Shown here piece by piece: positions 1 through 8,225 of a stretch of DNA of 64,000 nt. Made by a program: the position numbers and the translations under genes. Location of the stretch: the NCBI RefSeq assembly GCF_024733015.1, contig NZ_JANKJG010000002.1, positions 372,001 through 436,000 of the forward strand, in the 5' to 3' direction. Every line of letters starts with the position of its first letter. Position 1 is the first letter of the stretch. The notes under the pieces were generated by a model. The model was not told where the DNA came from. It ran no database searches and saw only the letters and a list, made by a program, of their open reading frames with translations. The stretch comes from Pseudosulfitobacter koreensis. Lineage in GTDB: Bacteria > Pseudomonadota > Alphaproteobacteria > Rhodobacterales > Rhodobacteraceae.

Positions 1-1117
1 AGGCAGCCAGTGCGCGGCCAAGCGCCAGGATCATGTCGACTGCCCCCGACAACTCGTGTTCTGTCAGGTACTCTTCGGGGCGGTGGGCGCGGGCAATGTC
101 GCCGGGGCCGCAGATGATCGACGGCACGCCCGCCTGCTGGAACAACCCGGCCTCGGTGCCAAAGCTGACAGCGCCCAGGGGTTCTTGCCCTGTGATGCCC
201 GCCACCAACGTCGCAAGCGGATGGTCCGCATCCAGCGCAAGCGCAGGGTATGTCGACATCCATTCGGCCCGCACGCCTTCGCCCAACGCCTCCAGAACAG
301 GGGCAAGCAGGCTCTGCGGATCGACACCCGCGATGGCGCGCGCTTCGATCTCGGCCTGCGCCGCCTCGGGGATGATGTTGATCGCCTGCCCGCCCTTTAT
401 TGTCCCGATCTGCAGGCTGGAATAGGGCGGCGCAAAGCGCGGGTCTTGCGGGCCTGCCTGCAACGCCCTGGCCTGCGTGGTGGCCGCCGTCAGCGCGGGC
501 AACAGCGCATGGATCGCATTTGCCCCCAGATCGGGCCGCGAACTGTGGCCCGCACGCCCCTCGGCCAGCAGCCGCAGCGCGGCCTTGCCCTTGTGCGCCA
601 GCACCGGCACCAGACCTGTCGGTTCGCCCACGATACACCCCAGTGGTGCTGCACACAGATCGGGCAGCGCCGACAGCATGTGCGGCACGCCTTTGCATCC
701 GGCCTCTTCGTCATAGGACAGGGCGATGTGCACCGGCGCGGGCAGGTCCATCTGCTTCAATGCGGGAACCGCCGCGAGGGCTGCCGCGACAAACCCCTTC
801 ATGTCGCAGCATCCCCGCCCGATCAGCCGACCGTCCTCCCGCCGCATGGTGAACGGGTCGGCTTTCCACTCAGGCTCCTGCGCGGGCACGACATCGACAT
901 GACCCGACAGGACATAGCCGGGGACCGAAGGATCACCGATGGTCGCAAACAGATTGTATCGGTCGCCCTCCGGCCCTTTGAGCAGGGAACAAGGCACGTC
1001 ATGCGCCGACAGATAGGCCACGACGAAGTCCATCAGCGCGCCGTTCGGGGTGCCGACGACGCTGGGGAAACCGACAAGACGCTCAAGAAGATCGACGGGG
1101 GAAAGCTGCAGTGTCAC
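1..1117 (-). CDS. argE: Acetylornithine deacetylase-like M20 peptidase (3' end cut off)
   Basis: Member of the M20 metallopeptidase family, which removes acetyl groups from N-acetylornithine or related N-acyl amino acids in the cytoplasm. The reading frame runs off the left edge; 372 codons are present, so only the last few residues are missing. Visible metal-site motifs include SGHVDVVP (about residues 68-75), the DMKG segment and DEEAG. A GTG at 1117 is taken as start because an in-frame stop lies just upstream. It follows the cupin gene after about 9 bases on the same strand, so the two are probably co-transcribed. The real substrate could be another N-acylated amine, since the neighbours are catabolic rather than arginine-biosynthetic. 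Confidence 0.88.
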   Translation of the reverse strand, partial: MTLQLSPVDLLERLVGFPSVVGTPNGALMDFVVAYLSAHDVPCSLLKGPEGDRYNLFATIGDPSVPGYVLSGHVDVVPAQEPEWKADPFTMRREDGRLIGRGCCDMKGFVAAALAAVPALKQMDLPAPVHIALSYDEEAGCKGVPHMLSALPDLCAAPLGCIVGEPTGLVPVLAHKGKAALRLLAEGRAGHSSRPDLGANAIHALLPALTAATTQARALQAGPQDPRFAPPYSSLQIGTIKGGQAINIIPEAAQAEIEARAIAGVDPQSLLAPVLEALGEGVRAEWMSTYPALALDADHPLATLVAGITGQEPLGAVSFGTEAGLFQQAGVPSIICGPGDIARAHRPEEYLTEHELSGAVDMILALGRALAA

Positions 1118-1126
1118 GGGCGCAGC

Positions 1127-1495
1127 TCAGGACGCGATGACATAGATCTTGCGCACGGTCTCGATGGTTTTCCATTTCCCGACAAACCCCGGCTTCATGA
1201 CAAAGCTGTCGCCTGCGCCAAAGGCAAATGTATCGCCACCCTCCTCGATGATTTCGACACGGCCCGACAGGATGTGGCAGAATTCGAAGGTGTCGCCCTT
1301 GATCGAAATTGTGGTTCCGGGGGTTGCCTCCCAGACGCCGGTGCGCACCTTGCCCCATTGGGCGGCTTCGGCCAGGGCCGTGTCCAATTCCCATGTCTGG
1401 AACGAAGGCGACCCTTCAATCAGGCGCTCGGGTGCGGCAGTATCGCGGCGCGGGGCAAAATCGGGGGCGCTGTCGATGGCAACGATATGGGACAT
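1127..1495 (-). CDS. Small cupin-domain protein (Cupin_3 / DUF861 type)
   Basis: A 122-residue single-domain cupin. The barrel occupies residues 45-120, with the first motif around GDTFEFCHILSGRVEI and the second around GAGDSFVMKPGF. Only some of the usual metal-binding histidines are present. The family includes enzymes and sensor proteins related to ureidoglycine aminohydrolase, so no reaction can be assigned. It lies directly upstream of the argE-like gene with a 9-base gap and diverges from the HAD-oxidase pair across a 222-base spacer. The conserved-looking grouping suggests an accessory role in degrading an N-containing compound; that is inference. Confidence 0.8.
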   Translation of the reverse strand: MSHIVAIDSAPDFAPRRDTAAPERLIEGSPSFQTWELDTALAEAAQWGKVRTGVWEATPGTTISIKGDTFEFCHILSGRVEIIEEGGDTFAFGAGDSFVMKPGFVGKWKTIETVRKIYVIAS

Positions 1496-1717
1496 GGGTC
1501 AGGCTTTCTTATAGGGCGCGAAAACGCGCGTTTGGATGTGTTGCAGACACTGTGCCCGCAACGCTGCCACCATCGTGACCAAAGATGCGCGCCCGGCGGC
1601 AGGACCTGCCGCAACTCCCGTGACTTTCGATATTTCGTGCTTTGAAAAACCCAAACGCGGCAAGCGCTGTGGTGTTATGCGGGTGAGGATGGACCGAACC
1701 CAAGTCCGGAGACCAAA

Positions 1718-2383
1718 ATGACTTTTCGCCCCAAATTCATCACCTTTGACTGCCACGGCACCATGATTTTCTTTGACATGGCCGGCGCTGCGCGCGCGCA
1801 TTATGCCGAACTGCTGTCGCCGGAAAAGATGGAGAAGTTCATCGCCGATTTCTCGGCCTACCGGCTGGATGAAGTGCTGGGCGCGTGGAAGCCCTATGCC
1901 GAAATCGTCCACAATGCGCTGGAGCGGACCTGCAAACGCAATGACGTGACCTTTGACCCTGCGGTTGCTGCCGAAATCTACACGCGCGTTCCAACCTGGG
2001 GCCCGCACGCAGATGTGCCCGCCGGTCTGGCCAAAGTTGCGGACAAGATCCCCCTGGTGGCGCTGACCAATGCGATGAACGATCAGATCCCCCACAACAT
2101 CGAAAAGCTGGGCGCACCCATCGCGCATGTCTACACAGCCGAAAGCGCCGGTGCCTACAAGCCGCAGATGCAGGCGTTCGAATACATGTTCGACATGCTG
2201 GGTTGCGGCCCCGAAGACGTGCTGCACGTCTCGTCCAGCTTTCGCTATGACCTGATGACGGCGCACGACCTCGGCATCAAGAACAAGGTCTGGGTAAACC
2301 GGGGCCACGAGCCCGCGAACCCCTATTATGGCTATACCGAAATCAAGGACATCTCGGGGCTGGCCCCCGTCGTGGGCCTGTAA
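1718..2383 (+). CDS. Haloacid dehalogenase type II-like HAD hydrolase
   Basis: 221 residues, the usual length for L-2-haloacid dehalogenases. HAD motif I is FDCHGT with nucleophile Asp11; type II dehalogenases normally carry a Tyr two residues later, here His13. Motif II is LTNA (about 117-120), motif III has the lysine of AYKPQ, and motif IV is the SSSxxxD segment. The His in place of Tyr makes a true dehalogenase less certain; it may be a phosphatase or act on another 2-substituted acid. The next gene, a DAO-family oxidase, starts 13 bases downstream, so they probably form a two-gene operon. The ATG at 1718 is the first good start. Confidence 0.85.
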   Translation: MTFRPKFITFDCHGTMIFFDMAGAARAHYAELLSPEKMEKFIADFSAYRLDEVLGAWKPYAEIVHNALERTCKRNDVTFDPAVAAEIYTRVPTWGPHADVPAGLAKVADKIPLVALTNAMNDQIPHNIEKLGAPIAHVYTAESAGAYKPQMQAFEYMFDMLGCGPEDVLHVSSSFRYDLMTAHDLGIKNKVWVNRGHEPANPYYGYTEIKDISGLAPVVGL

Positions 2384-2396
2384 GGCAGAGCACATC

Positions 2397-3686
2397 ATGA
2401 AATACATGTCATATTGGCACGACAGCGCTGTGCCCTTCGCCGATGCGCAAACCGGCCCGGTCACCGGACACGTCGATGTCGCCGTCATCGGCGGCGGCTT
2501 TACCGGGCTGAACGCTGCACGCAAACTGGCCCGCGAAGGTGTCAGCACCGCCCTGCTCGAAGCCGATCACATCGGCGCGGGCGGGTCAGGGCGCAACGGC
2601 GGGCACCTGAACAATGGCATGGCCCATGGATATGCCGACGCCAAGGTCCACTTCGGTGCGGAACGCGCCCATGCGCTCTACAAAGCCTACGACCGTTCGA
2701 TAGACATGATCGAGAATGTCATTGCCGAAGAAGGCATCGACTGCAACTTTCGCCGCTCGGGCAAGCTGAAGCTGGCGTCGAAGCCGTCGCATGTCGATGG
2801 CCTGCGCGCCAGTTTCGAGCTGCTGCACAAGGAGGTCGATCCAGAGACACGCTGGGTCGACAAGGCCGATCTGAATGCCGAAATCGGCGGCGACGCCTTC
2901 CATGGTGCCATGATCTACGAAAAGTCCGCGATGATGCACATGGGCCGCTATGTGAATGGCCTGGCTTCTGCGGCGCAGCGCCACGGCGCAATGATCTGGG
3001 AACACGCCCCGGTCACCGCGCGCAAACGCAGCGGGACGCGGTGGGAACTGACCACACCCAAGGGCAAGATCACCGCCGACCGCGTCATCGCCGCAACCGG
3101 GGCCTATTCCGGCGCCTATGCGAAAAAGCCGCTGGCCCATTTCCGGCGCCGCATCATCTCGGTCGGCTCGTTCATCATCGCGACGCGCCCGCTGACCAAG
3201 GACGAGATCGCGGCCACCTTGCCCGGCAACCGCACATGTGTCACGTCGATGAACATCGGGAACTATTTCCGCCTGTCCCCCGACAACCGCCTGATCTTTG
3301 GCGGTCGCGCGCGCTTCTCGGCGGTGTCCGACCAGCAATCGGATGCCAAATCGGGTGAAATCCTGCGCAAATCCATGGCGCAGATCTTCCCGCACCTGGC
3401 CGATATACAGATCGATTATTGCTGGGGCGGTCTTGTCGGCATGACCAAGGACCGCTTTCCACGCGCGGGTGAGGTTGATGGCATGATCTACGGCATGGGC
3501 TATTCCGGTCACGGCGCGCAAATGTCGACGCTGATCGGTCAGGCGCTGGCCGACATGGCGATGGGACGGCAGGACACCAACCCGCTTGCCGGGCTGGAGT
3601 GGCCCGCCATTCCCTTGCACACTGGCAAACCGTGGTTCCTGCCGATGGTGGGCCTGTGGTTCGGGCTGAAAGACCGTTTGTCGTGA
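2397..3686 (+). CDS. DAO-family FAD-dependent oxidase (PuuB-like)
   Basis: 429 residues. The N-terminal Rossmann motif GGGFTGLNAA (about residues 27-36) and the following GAGGSGRNGGH segment are typical of gamma-glutamylputrescine oxidase (PuuB) and other amine-oxidising DAO proteins. Such enzymes oxidise primary or secondary amines with O2, giving an aldehyde, ammonia and H2O2. The ATG at 2397 gives the normal DAO start; an upstream in-frame start inside the HAD gene would add an unrelated tail. It is likely co-transcribed with the HAD gene. Together with argE-like and cupin genes this suggests catabolism of an N-acylated or gamma-glutamylated amine (inference). The substrate cannot be read from the sequence. 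Confidence 0.85.
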   Translation: MKYMSYWHDSAVPFADAQTGPVTGHVDVAVIGGGFTGLNAARKLAREGVSTALLEADHIGAGGSGRNGGHLNNGMAHGYADAKVHFGAERAHALYKAYDRSIDMIENVIAEEGIDCNFRRSGKLKLASKPSHVDGLRASFELLHKEVDPETRWVDKADLNAEIGGDAFHGAMIYEKSAMMHMGRYVNGLASAAQRHGAMIWEHAPVTARKRSGTRWELTTPKGKITADRVIAATGAYSGAYAKKPLAHFRRRIISVGSFIIATRPLTKDEIAATLPGNRTCVTSMNIGNYFRLSPDNRLIFGGRARFSAVSDQQSDAKSGEILRKSMAQIFPHLADIQIDYCWGGLVGMTKDRFPRAGEVDGMIYGMGYSGHGAQMSTLIGQALADMAMGRQDTNPLAGLEWPAIPLHTGKPWFLPMVGLWFGLKDRLS

Positions 3687-3695
3687 AACACGCGA

Positions 3696-3711
3696 GGGCC
3701 TGCGAAGGCCC
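3696..3711. terminator. GC-rich hairpin between convergent genes
   Basis: GGGCCT-gcga-AGGCCC forms a perfect 6-bp stem with a 4-base loop in the 33-base gap between the convergent oxidase and acetyltransferase genes. There is no U-tract, so it may act as a weak bidirectional terminator. Confidence 0.4.
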
Positions 3712-3719
3712 CCACCCGG

Positions 3720-4703
3720 TTATCCCAACGAATGCGCGGCCATGCCGTAGATCTGCGGGCCTTCGGTCGCGCGGCGGAACCGCCCGATGCGCATCTCGGT
3801 CACCGTATCGAAAACGCCCAGACCGGCAGCCGATAGAAACGCCTTGAAGTGTTCGCTTTGTTGCGGCGTGTCCAGCCGCACAAAGCACCCCTCGCAGTGC
3901 TGAAGCAGCGGGGCGCACAGCTGCATCGCCATCTGGTCACCCTCTGCCACGACAGGCCCGATCACGATGCCCTTGCCGAAGGGGCGCATCATCGCGAACC
4001 CACAGACCGCACCGTCGCGTTCCACAACGACACCGCGCTTGGAAAGGTCGGTCACCACCTCAAGAACCTCGTGCCGGTTGGCACCATATGCCTGACTGTC
4101 CAGCGCCAGAACCGCCGCGTGATCCGACGCCTGCATCGCGCGCAGGGTCAGACCGGGAACAGGCTCGGGAAGGTGAATGGGACGTACCACGCCCTGTTGC
4201 TGCCAGATCGTGCAGACAGTCTCGAACCCTGCGGATTCATACAGCGAGAAGCCTGATTTCGTGGCAGAAAGTCTCAGATCACGCCCTTCGCAATCCTTGA
4301 GAATACGGCGCAACAGCCGACGCCCAGCGCCGAGTGCCTGCAGGCGGGGCGTGGTCACCATCATGCCGCACATGGCAAAATCGGACCCCATCAGGAAATA
4401 CATCGCAGACCCGATCGGGCGGCCAATTTCGTCCAGCGCGATATAGCCCTGCCCCAGCGCCAGAAAGGTATCAAGATCACGCGACCGGTGCGGCCAGAAC
4501 ACCGCAACCGTCAGTTCGTGCAGCAAGGGTCGGTCGGCGGGCGTGATCGGCCGGATCGTCGCCTCATAGGTGTCCAGCAGCAATCGTTCCTCGTCCGCAG
4601 GGGTGGAACGGGACATAAACGTCTGATACCGCGCGGCACTGACTGACCCGTCCAAAGACGTGTTTGCTATCTCGACGCTTGCGTCGCTGCCTGTGGGCTG
4701 CAT
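3720..4703 (-). CDS. Tandem GNAT-family acetyltransferase
   Basis: 327 residues. The N-terminal half (about 48-170) is a GNAT domain with the acetyl-CoA loop LGAGRR preceded by MMVTTPRLQ. The C-terminal half, with VVVERDGAVCGFAMMRPFG, resembles the second acetyltransferase domain (YitH/HolE-like) found in two-domain GNATs. Substrate unknown. The ATG at 4703 has an AGGAAG ribosome-binding sequence six bases upstream; the family more often begins near the ATG at 4616, so the first 29 residues may not be translated. It converges with the DAO oxidase gene and lies downstream of the LysR gene in the same direction. Confidence 0.8.
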   Translation of the reverse strand: MQPTGSDASVEIANTSLDGSVSAARYQTFMSRSTPADEERLLLDTYEATIRPITPADRPLLHELTVAVFWPHRSRDLDTFLALGQGYIALDEIGRPIGSAMYFLMGSDFAMCGMMVTTPRLQALGAGRRLLRRILKDCEGRDLRLSATKSGFSLYESAGFETVCTIWQQQGVVRPIHLPEPVPGLTLRAMQASDHAAVLALDSQAYGANRHEVLEVVTDLSKRGVVVERDGAVCGFAMMRPFGKGIVIGPVVAEGDQMAMQLCAPLLQHCEGCFVRLDTPQQSEHFKAFLSAAGLGVFDTVTEMRIGRFRRATEGPQIYGMAAHSLG

Positions 4704-4782
4704 TTAACGCTTCCTGAATCTTAACTCCAAGACACAAACACCATCACCTGTGCCAACCCCAGTATGGCCCGGAATCGATGGT

Positions 4783-5781
4783 TTATTCTACTGAATCCTC
4801 GCGTTGCGTGACACATTCTGCCGCAGGACCGCGCAGGGTTTCCGGCCCTGCACCCAGACGGGCGGCCGCATTCAGGTCCTCGGCCATCCGTTCGCACAAC
4901 CACTGGGCAATCTCGCGCGCCACCGGGCGCATCGGTCCGGGTCGTGTCGACAGCAGTTGCACAACCCGCCCCGTGTCGATCCACCGCCCCTGCCACGCAG
5001 GCACCAGACGCCCGCTGCGCAGACTGTCCGCCACCACGTTCAGCCACCCCAGCGCGATGCCCGCCCCATCCGTCGCGGCCTGAATGATCGCCGCATAATC
5101 GGAAAACCCGTGCCAGGTGGCTTCGCCACGCGCCTTGGAACTTGCGCCAAGGATCGGGTCCCAGATCGTGCGCGGATGGTCGGACAAATGCAGGAACGTA
5201 TGACCGGCCCACCCCCCTGCGGGCTCCGGCGACAACGCACCACCGTGGGCGGCAAGGTACTCGGGGCTGCACACCGGCACGATGACTTCGGGGGCCAGAA
5301 CGATGCCATGCGGTGCGGCATCGGTGATCAACGTGGCCAGATCGACCTCGCCCGCCACGGACGTGCGCGTGCCCGGCACCAGATCGAACCGCAGCACCGC
5401 TTGGGGGAACGCTTCGGACAATGCCGCCAGACGCGACACCAGCCAGTTGGTGACAAAGGCGTTGGACAGCGACAGGACCACCTCGCTGTCCGAAGACATG
5501 CTTTGCGCACGTAAGGTATCGACCGCCTCGGAGATGCGCCCCAGACCGTCCGTTGTGGCCGCAAACAGCAGCCGCCCCGCATCCGTCAGATGCGCGCCCC
5601 CGCCGCCCCGCACAAAAAGAGGTTGTCCGATGTCCTGTTCCAGCTGCGCGATATTGCGGCTGATCGAGGGCTGCGAAATGTTGAAATCCTTGGCCGCACG
5701 GGTAAAGCTGCCGTGCCGCGCGGCGGCCTCGAACACCAGCAGTGATTTGGGCGATGTGAGGCTGCGCGCCAGTTCTGTCAT
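4783..5781 (-). CDS. LysR-family transcriptional regulator
   Basis: 332 residues. Residues 8-67 form the winged helix-turn-helix (FEAAARHGSFTRAAKDF then SQPSISRNIAQLEQD), followed by a periplasmic-binding-protein-like effector domain. It is divergent from the OYE-family flavoenzyme gene, the usual arrangement for a LysR regulator and its target. An inverted repeat with T-N11-A spacing overlaps its own start codon, consistent with autoregulation. The inducer is unknown; an N-methylated amino acid or betaine would fit the target enzyme. The C-terminal 40 residues look poorly conserved. Confidence 0.93.
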   Translation of the reverse strand: MTELARSLTSPKSLLVFEAAARHGSFTRAAKDFNISQPSISRNIAQLEQDIGQPLFVRGGGGAHLTDAGRLLFAATTDGLGRISEAVDTLRAQSMSSDSEVVLSLSNAFVTNWLVSRLAALSEAFPQAVLRFDLVPGTRTSVAGEVDLATLITDAAPHGIVLAPEVIVPVCSPEYLAAHGGALSPEPAGGWAGHTFLHLSDHPRTIWDPILGASSKARGEATWHGFSDYAAIIQAATDGAGIALGWLNVVADSLRSGRLVPAWQGRWIDTGRVVQLLSTRPGPMRPVAREIAQWLCERMAEDLNAAARLGAGPETLRGPAAECVTQREDSVE

Positions 5782-5794
5782 ACGCTCAGCGTAT
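5780..5794. promoter_or_regulatory. Candidate LysR operator (T-N11-A palindrome)
   Basis: ATACGC-TCA-GCGTAT is a perfect 6-bp inverted repeat with a 3-base centre. The inner part has the T-N11-A form typical of LysR boxes. It overlaps the start codon of the LysR gene (CAT at 5779-5781 on the plus strand) and lies about 80 bases before the flavoenzyme start at 5875. Confidence 0.5.
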
Positions 5795-5874
5795 AGGTTT
5801 CCCTCGATTTTTCAAGCTATGTGAAATGTCCCATACGGTTGATGCTATACCGCAGCCACGCAAGGACCGCTGCC

Positions 5875-7839
5875 ATGACCTCACCTGTATCCAATGACCC
5901 GCTTCTGACCTCTTTCAAGCTGGGCAAACTGAACCTGCGCAACCGGATCGTCAGCACCAGCCACGCGTCGATGAACGACAGTGGGGGCATGCCGGCAGAT
6001 CGCTATCAGGCCTATCACGAGGAAAAGGCACGCGGCGGTCTGGCGATGACGATGATCGGCGGCAGCGCGATGGTGTCACGCGATTCCAGTTGGGGCGGCG
6101 GGCAACTCGACTTCAGCACCGACCGCGTGATTCCCTATCTTCAGGAGCTTTCGGAACGCGTGCACAGCCACGGTGCCGCCGTCATGACCCAGATTTCCCA
6201 CCTTGGTCGCCGCGCCAACGCGTTCCACGGCGACTGGTCGCCTGTCATTGCCCCCTCGCCCATCCGCGAGGTGCGCAGCCGTGGTTTCCCGCGCGAGATG
6301 GACCGCTGCGACATCGACCGTGTGATCGCCGACTATGCAAGCGCTGCCAAACGGGCGCAGGATGGCGGGCTGGATGGTGTGGAAACCCTCTGTGGTGGCC
6401 ACCTGATCGGACAGTTCATGTCGCCGCTGGCCAATCACCGCACCGACGCTTTCGGCGGCTCTCTTGAAAACCGCGCCCGTTTTGGCCTGATGGTACACGA
6501 AGCGATCCGCAAAACGGTGGGCGATGGTTTTGCAGTCGGCATCCGGCTGGTCATCGACGAAGGCACACCGGATGGATTGAGCGCAGACGACGGCATCGCA
6601 CTGGCGCAGATGTTCCAGCGTGAAGGGCTGGTCGACTTCTTCGATGCGATCTATGGGCGGATGGACAGCGACCTGCTGTTGTCCGAAGACAACATGCCCG
6701 GCATGTTCCAGCCGGATGCGCCGTACCTTGCCTCCGTCGCGCGGTTCCGCAAGGAAGTGCGCCTGCCGCTGATCCACGCAGGCGGCATCCGCGACACCGC
6801 CACCGCCCGCCATGCCGTCCGTGAAGGCATCGTCGATCTGGTCGGCATGACCCGCGCCCATCTGACCGATCCCCATCTGGTGCAGCACTTGCTGGACGGC
6901 ACCGAAGAGCGCATTCGCCCCTGCGTGGGGTCGTCTTATTGCCTGTATAAAAAGGCAACCTGTATCCACAACGCCGCCACCGGTAACGAATTGACGATTC
7001 CGCACAGCGTGACACCGGCGGACACGCCGGGCCGCGTCGTGGTGGTCGGCGGCGGTATCGCGGGGCTGGAGGCCGCGCGGGTGGCAGCGCTTCGGGGTCA
7101 CGATGTCGTCTTGCTGGAAGCGGCGTCGCAACTGGGCGGCCAGTTGCGTCTGGCCGCGCGCGCGCCCGAACGGGCCAACATGATCGGAATCGTCGATTGG
7201 CGCATCGCCGAACTGGCCCGTCTGGGTGTCGAGACCAGAACCAACTGCTATGTCGAGCTGAAGGATATCCTGGCGGAAAACCCCGATACGGTCTTTGTGG
7301 CCACGGGCGGCCTGCCCGATCTCGATCAGATCGATGGAGCCGAGTTGTGCCAGAACACCTGGGATTTTCTGTCTGGCGCCGTCCCCCCTGCTGCCGATGT
7401 GCTGATCCACGACGGCACCGGCCGTGCGCCCGCGCCGTCCTGTGCGCTCTTGGCCCGCAAATCCGGCAGCACGGTGACCTTTGCCACCAGCGATGGCGTT
7501 GTCGGTCAGGAAATGCCCTATCAGGACGGGACCGGCTTTCGGAAGCGGTTTGCCGAACAGGGCATCAGCATCCAAGGCGACCTCGACCTGCTCCGCGTCG
7601 AGAAATCGGGCGCGCGACTTGTGGCGACATTCACCCACACCTTCAGCGGCCACACCCACAGCATCGAGACCGACCAGATCGTTGTCGAACGCGGAACGAA
7701 GGCGCTGAACACACTGTACCTCGACCTGAAGGCGTCCACGGACTTTTCCGGCGCACTGTATTTCATCGGTGACGCAGTGGCATCCCGCGACGTGCATGCC
7801 TCGATCCGCGAAGCCTATGTCACTGCCCTGTCGGCGTGA
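5875..7839 (+). CDS. OYE/TMADH-family NADH:flavin oxidoreductase, StcD-like demethylase candidate
   Basis: 654 residues. An FMN TIM barrel (about 10-340) with RIVSTSHASMN and the barrel-end HAGGIRDTATA is followed by an Fe-S loop (Cys350, Cys356, Cys363). A Rossmann domain starting at VVVVGGGIAGLEAAR (about 385) binds FAD/NAD. This is the layout of trimethylamine dehydrogenase, 2,4-dienoyl-CoA reductase and the rhizobial StcD/DgcA demethylases; the loop ending in CIHNAATG is most like StcD. Probable role: oxidative N-demethylation of a betaine or N-methyl amino acid. The second cluster cysteine is Ser353 and the loop is short. The start at 5875 matches the family; an ATG at 5821 would leave little room for a promoter. 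Confidence 0.82.
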   Translation: MTSPVSNDPLLTSFKLGKLNLRNRIVSTSHASMNDSGGMPADRYQAYHEEKARGGLAMTMIGGSAMVSRDSSWGGGQLDFSTDRVIPYLQELSERVHSHGAAVMTQISHLGRRANAFHGDWSPVIAPSPIREVRSRGFPREMDRCDIDRVIADYASAAKRAQDGGLDGVETLCGGHLIGQFMSPLANHRTDAFGGSLENRARFGLMVHEAIRKTVGDGFAVGIRLVIDEGTPDGLSADDGIALAQMFQREGLVDFFDAIYGRMDSDLLLSEDNMPGMFQPDAPYLASVARFRKEVRLPLIHAGGIRDTATARHAVREGIVDLVGMTRAHLTDPHLVQHLLDGTEERIRPCVGSSYCLYKKATCIHNAATGNELTIPHSVTPADTPGRVVVVGGGIAGLEAARVAALRGHDVVLLEAASQLGGQLRLAARAPERANMIGIVDWRIAELARLGVETRTNCYVELKDILAENPDTVFVATGGLPDLDQIDGAELCQNTWDFLSGAVPPAADVLIHDGTGRAPAPSCALLARKSGSTVTFATSDGVVGQEMPYQDGTGFRKRFAEQGISIQGDLDLLRVEKSGARLVATFTHTFSGHTHSIETDQIVVERGTKALNTLYLDLKASTDFSGALYFIGDAVASRDVHASIREAYVTALSA

Positions 7840-7927
7840 CTGGACATGCGTATTTGATCGTGCTGCCGGTTGCTGCTGGCTGAGTGAAAGCCCGTCAGGC
7901 GCAAAACCCTGATCAGGGTTGCCGTTC

Positions 7928-8017
7928 TGGCGGAGGAGGTGGGATTCGAACCCACGGAGGACTTACACCCTCGTCGGTTTTCAAGACCGGTGCATTCGAC
8001 CACTCTGCCACTCCTCC
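7928..8017 (-). tRNA. tRNA-Ser(UGA)
   Basis: A full cloverleaf reads on the minus strand: acceptor GGAGGAG pairs with CTCCTCC, the discriminator is G, and CCA is encoded (7928-7930). The anticodon loop CTTGAAA gives UGA. A long variable arm and a T-loop GTTCGAATC are typical of a class II tRNA. Total length is 90 bases. Confidence 0.96.
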
Positions 8018-8225
8018 GACCGGGGTGGAATAGAGCGGCTTTCGCGATTCGGCAAACCGCGATTTCCACCGCGCGCGCGGGGAATATTGCCGATCCGCCC
8101 TGCGCGCGCTTTTCACAGGGGCCATCCCGCGCTATTGTGCGCGCAACGCCCCCGCGAGAGGGGCCAAATTGCGTGCAATCCGGACGCGCCGGCCCATTGG
8201 GGTGCCGGAGACAGGCAAGGACTTG

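Noticed and set aside
56-1645. Long plus-strand open frame of 529 codons at the left edge
   Set aside because: It is a shadow of the argE-like and cupin genes on the other strand; the minus-strand translations have clear families, whereas this one is arginine-rich and has no recognisable domain.
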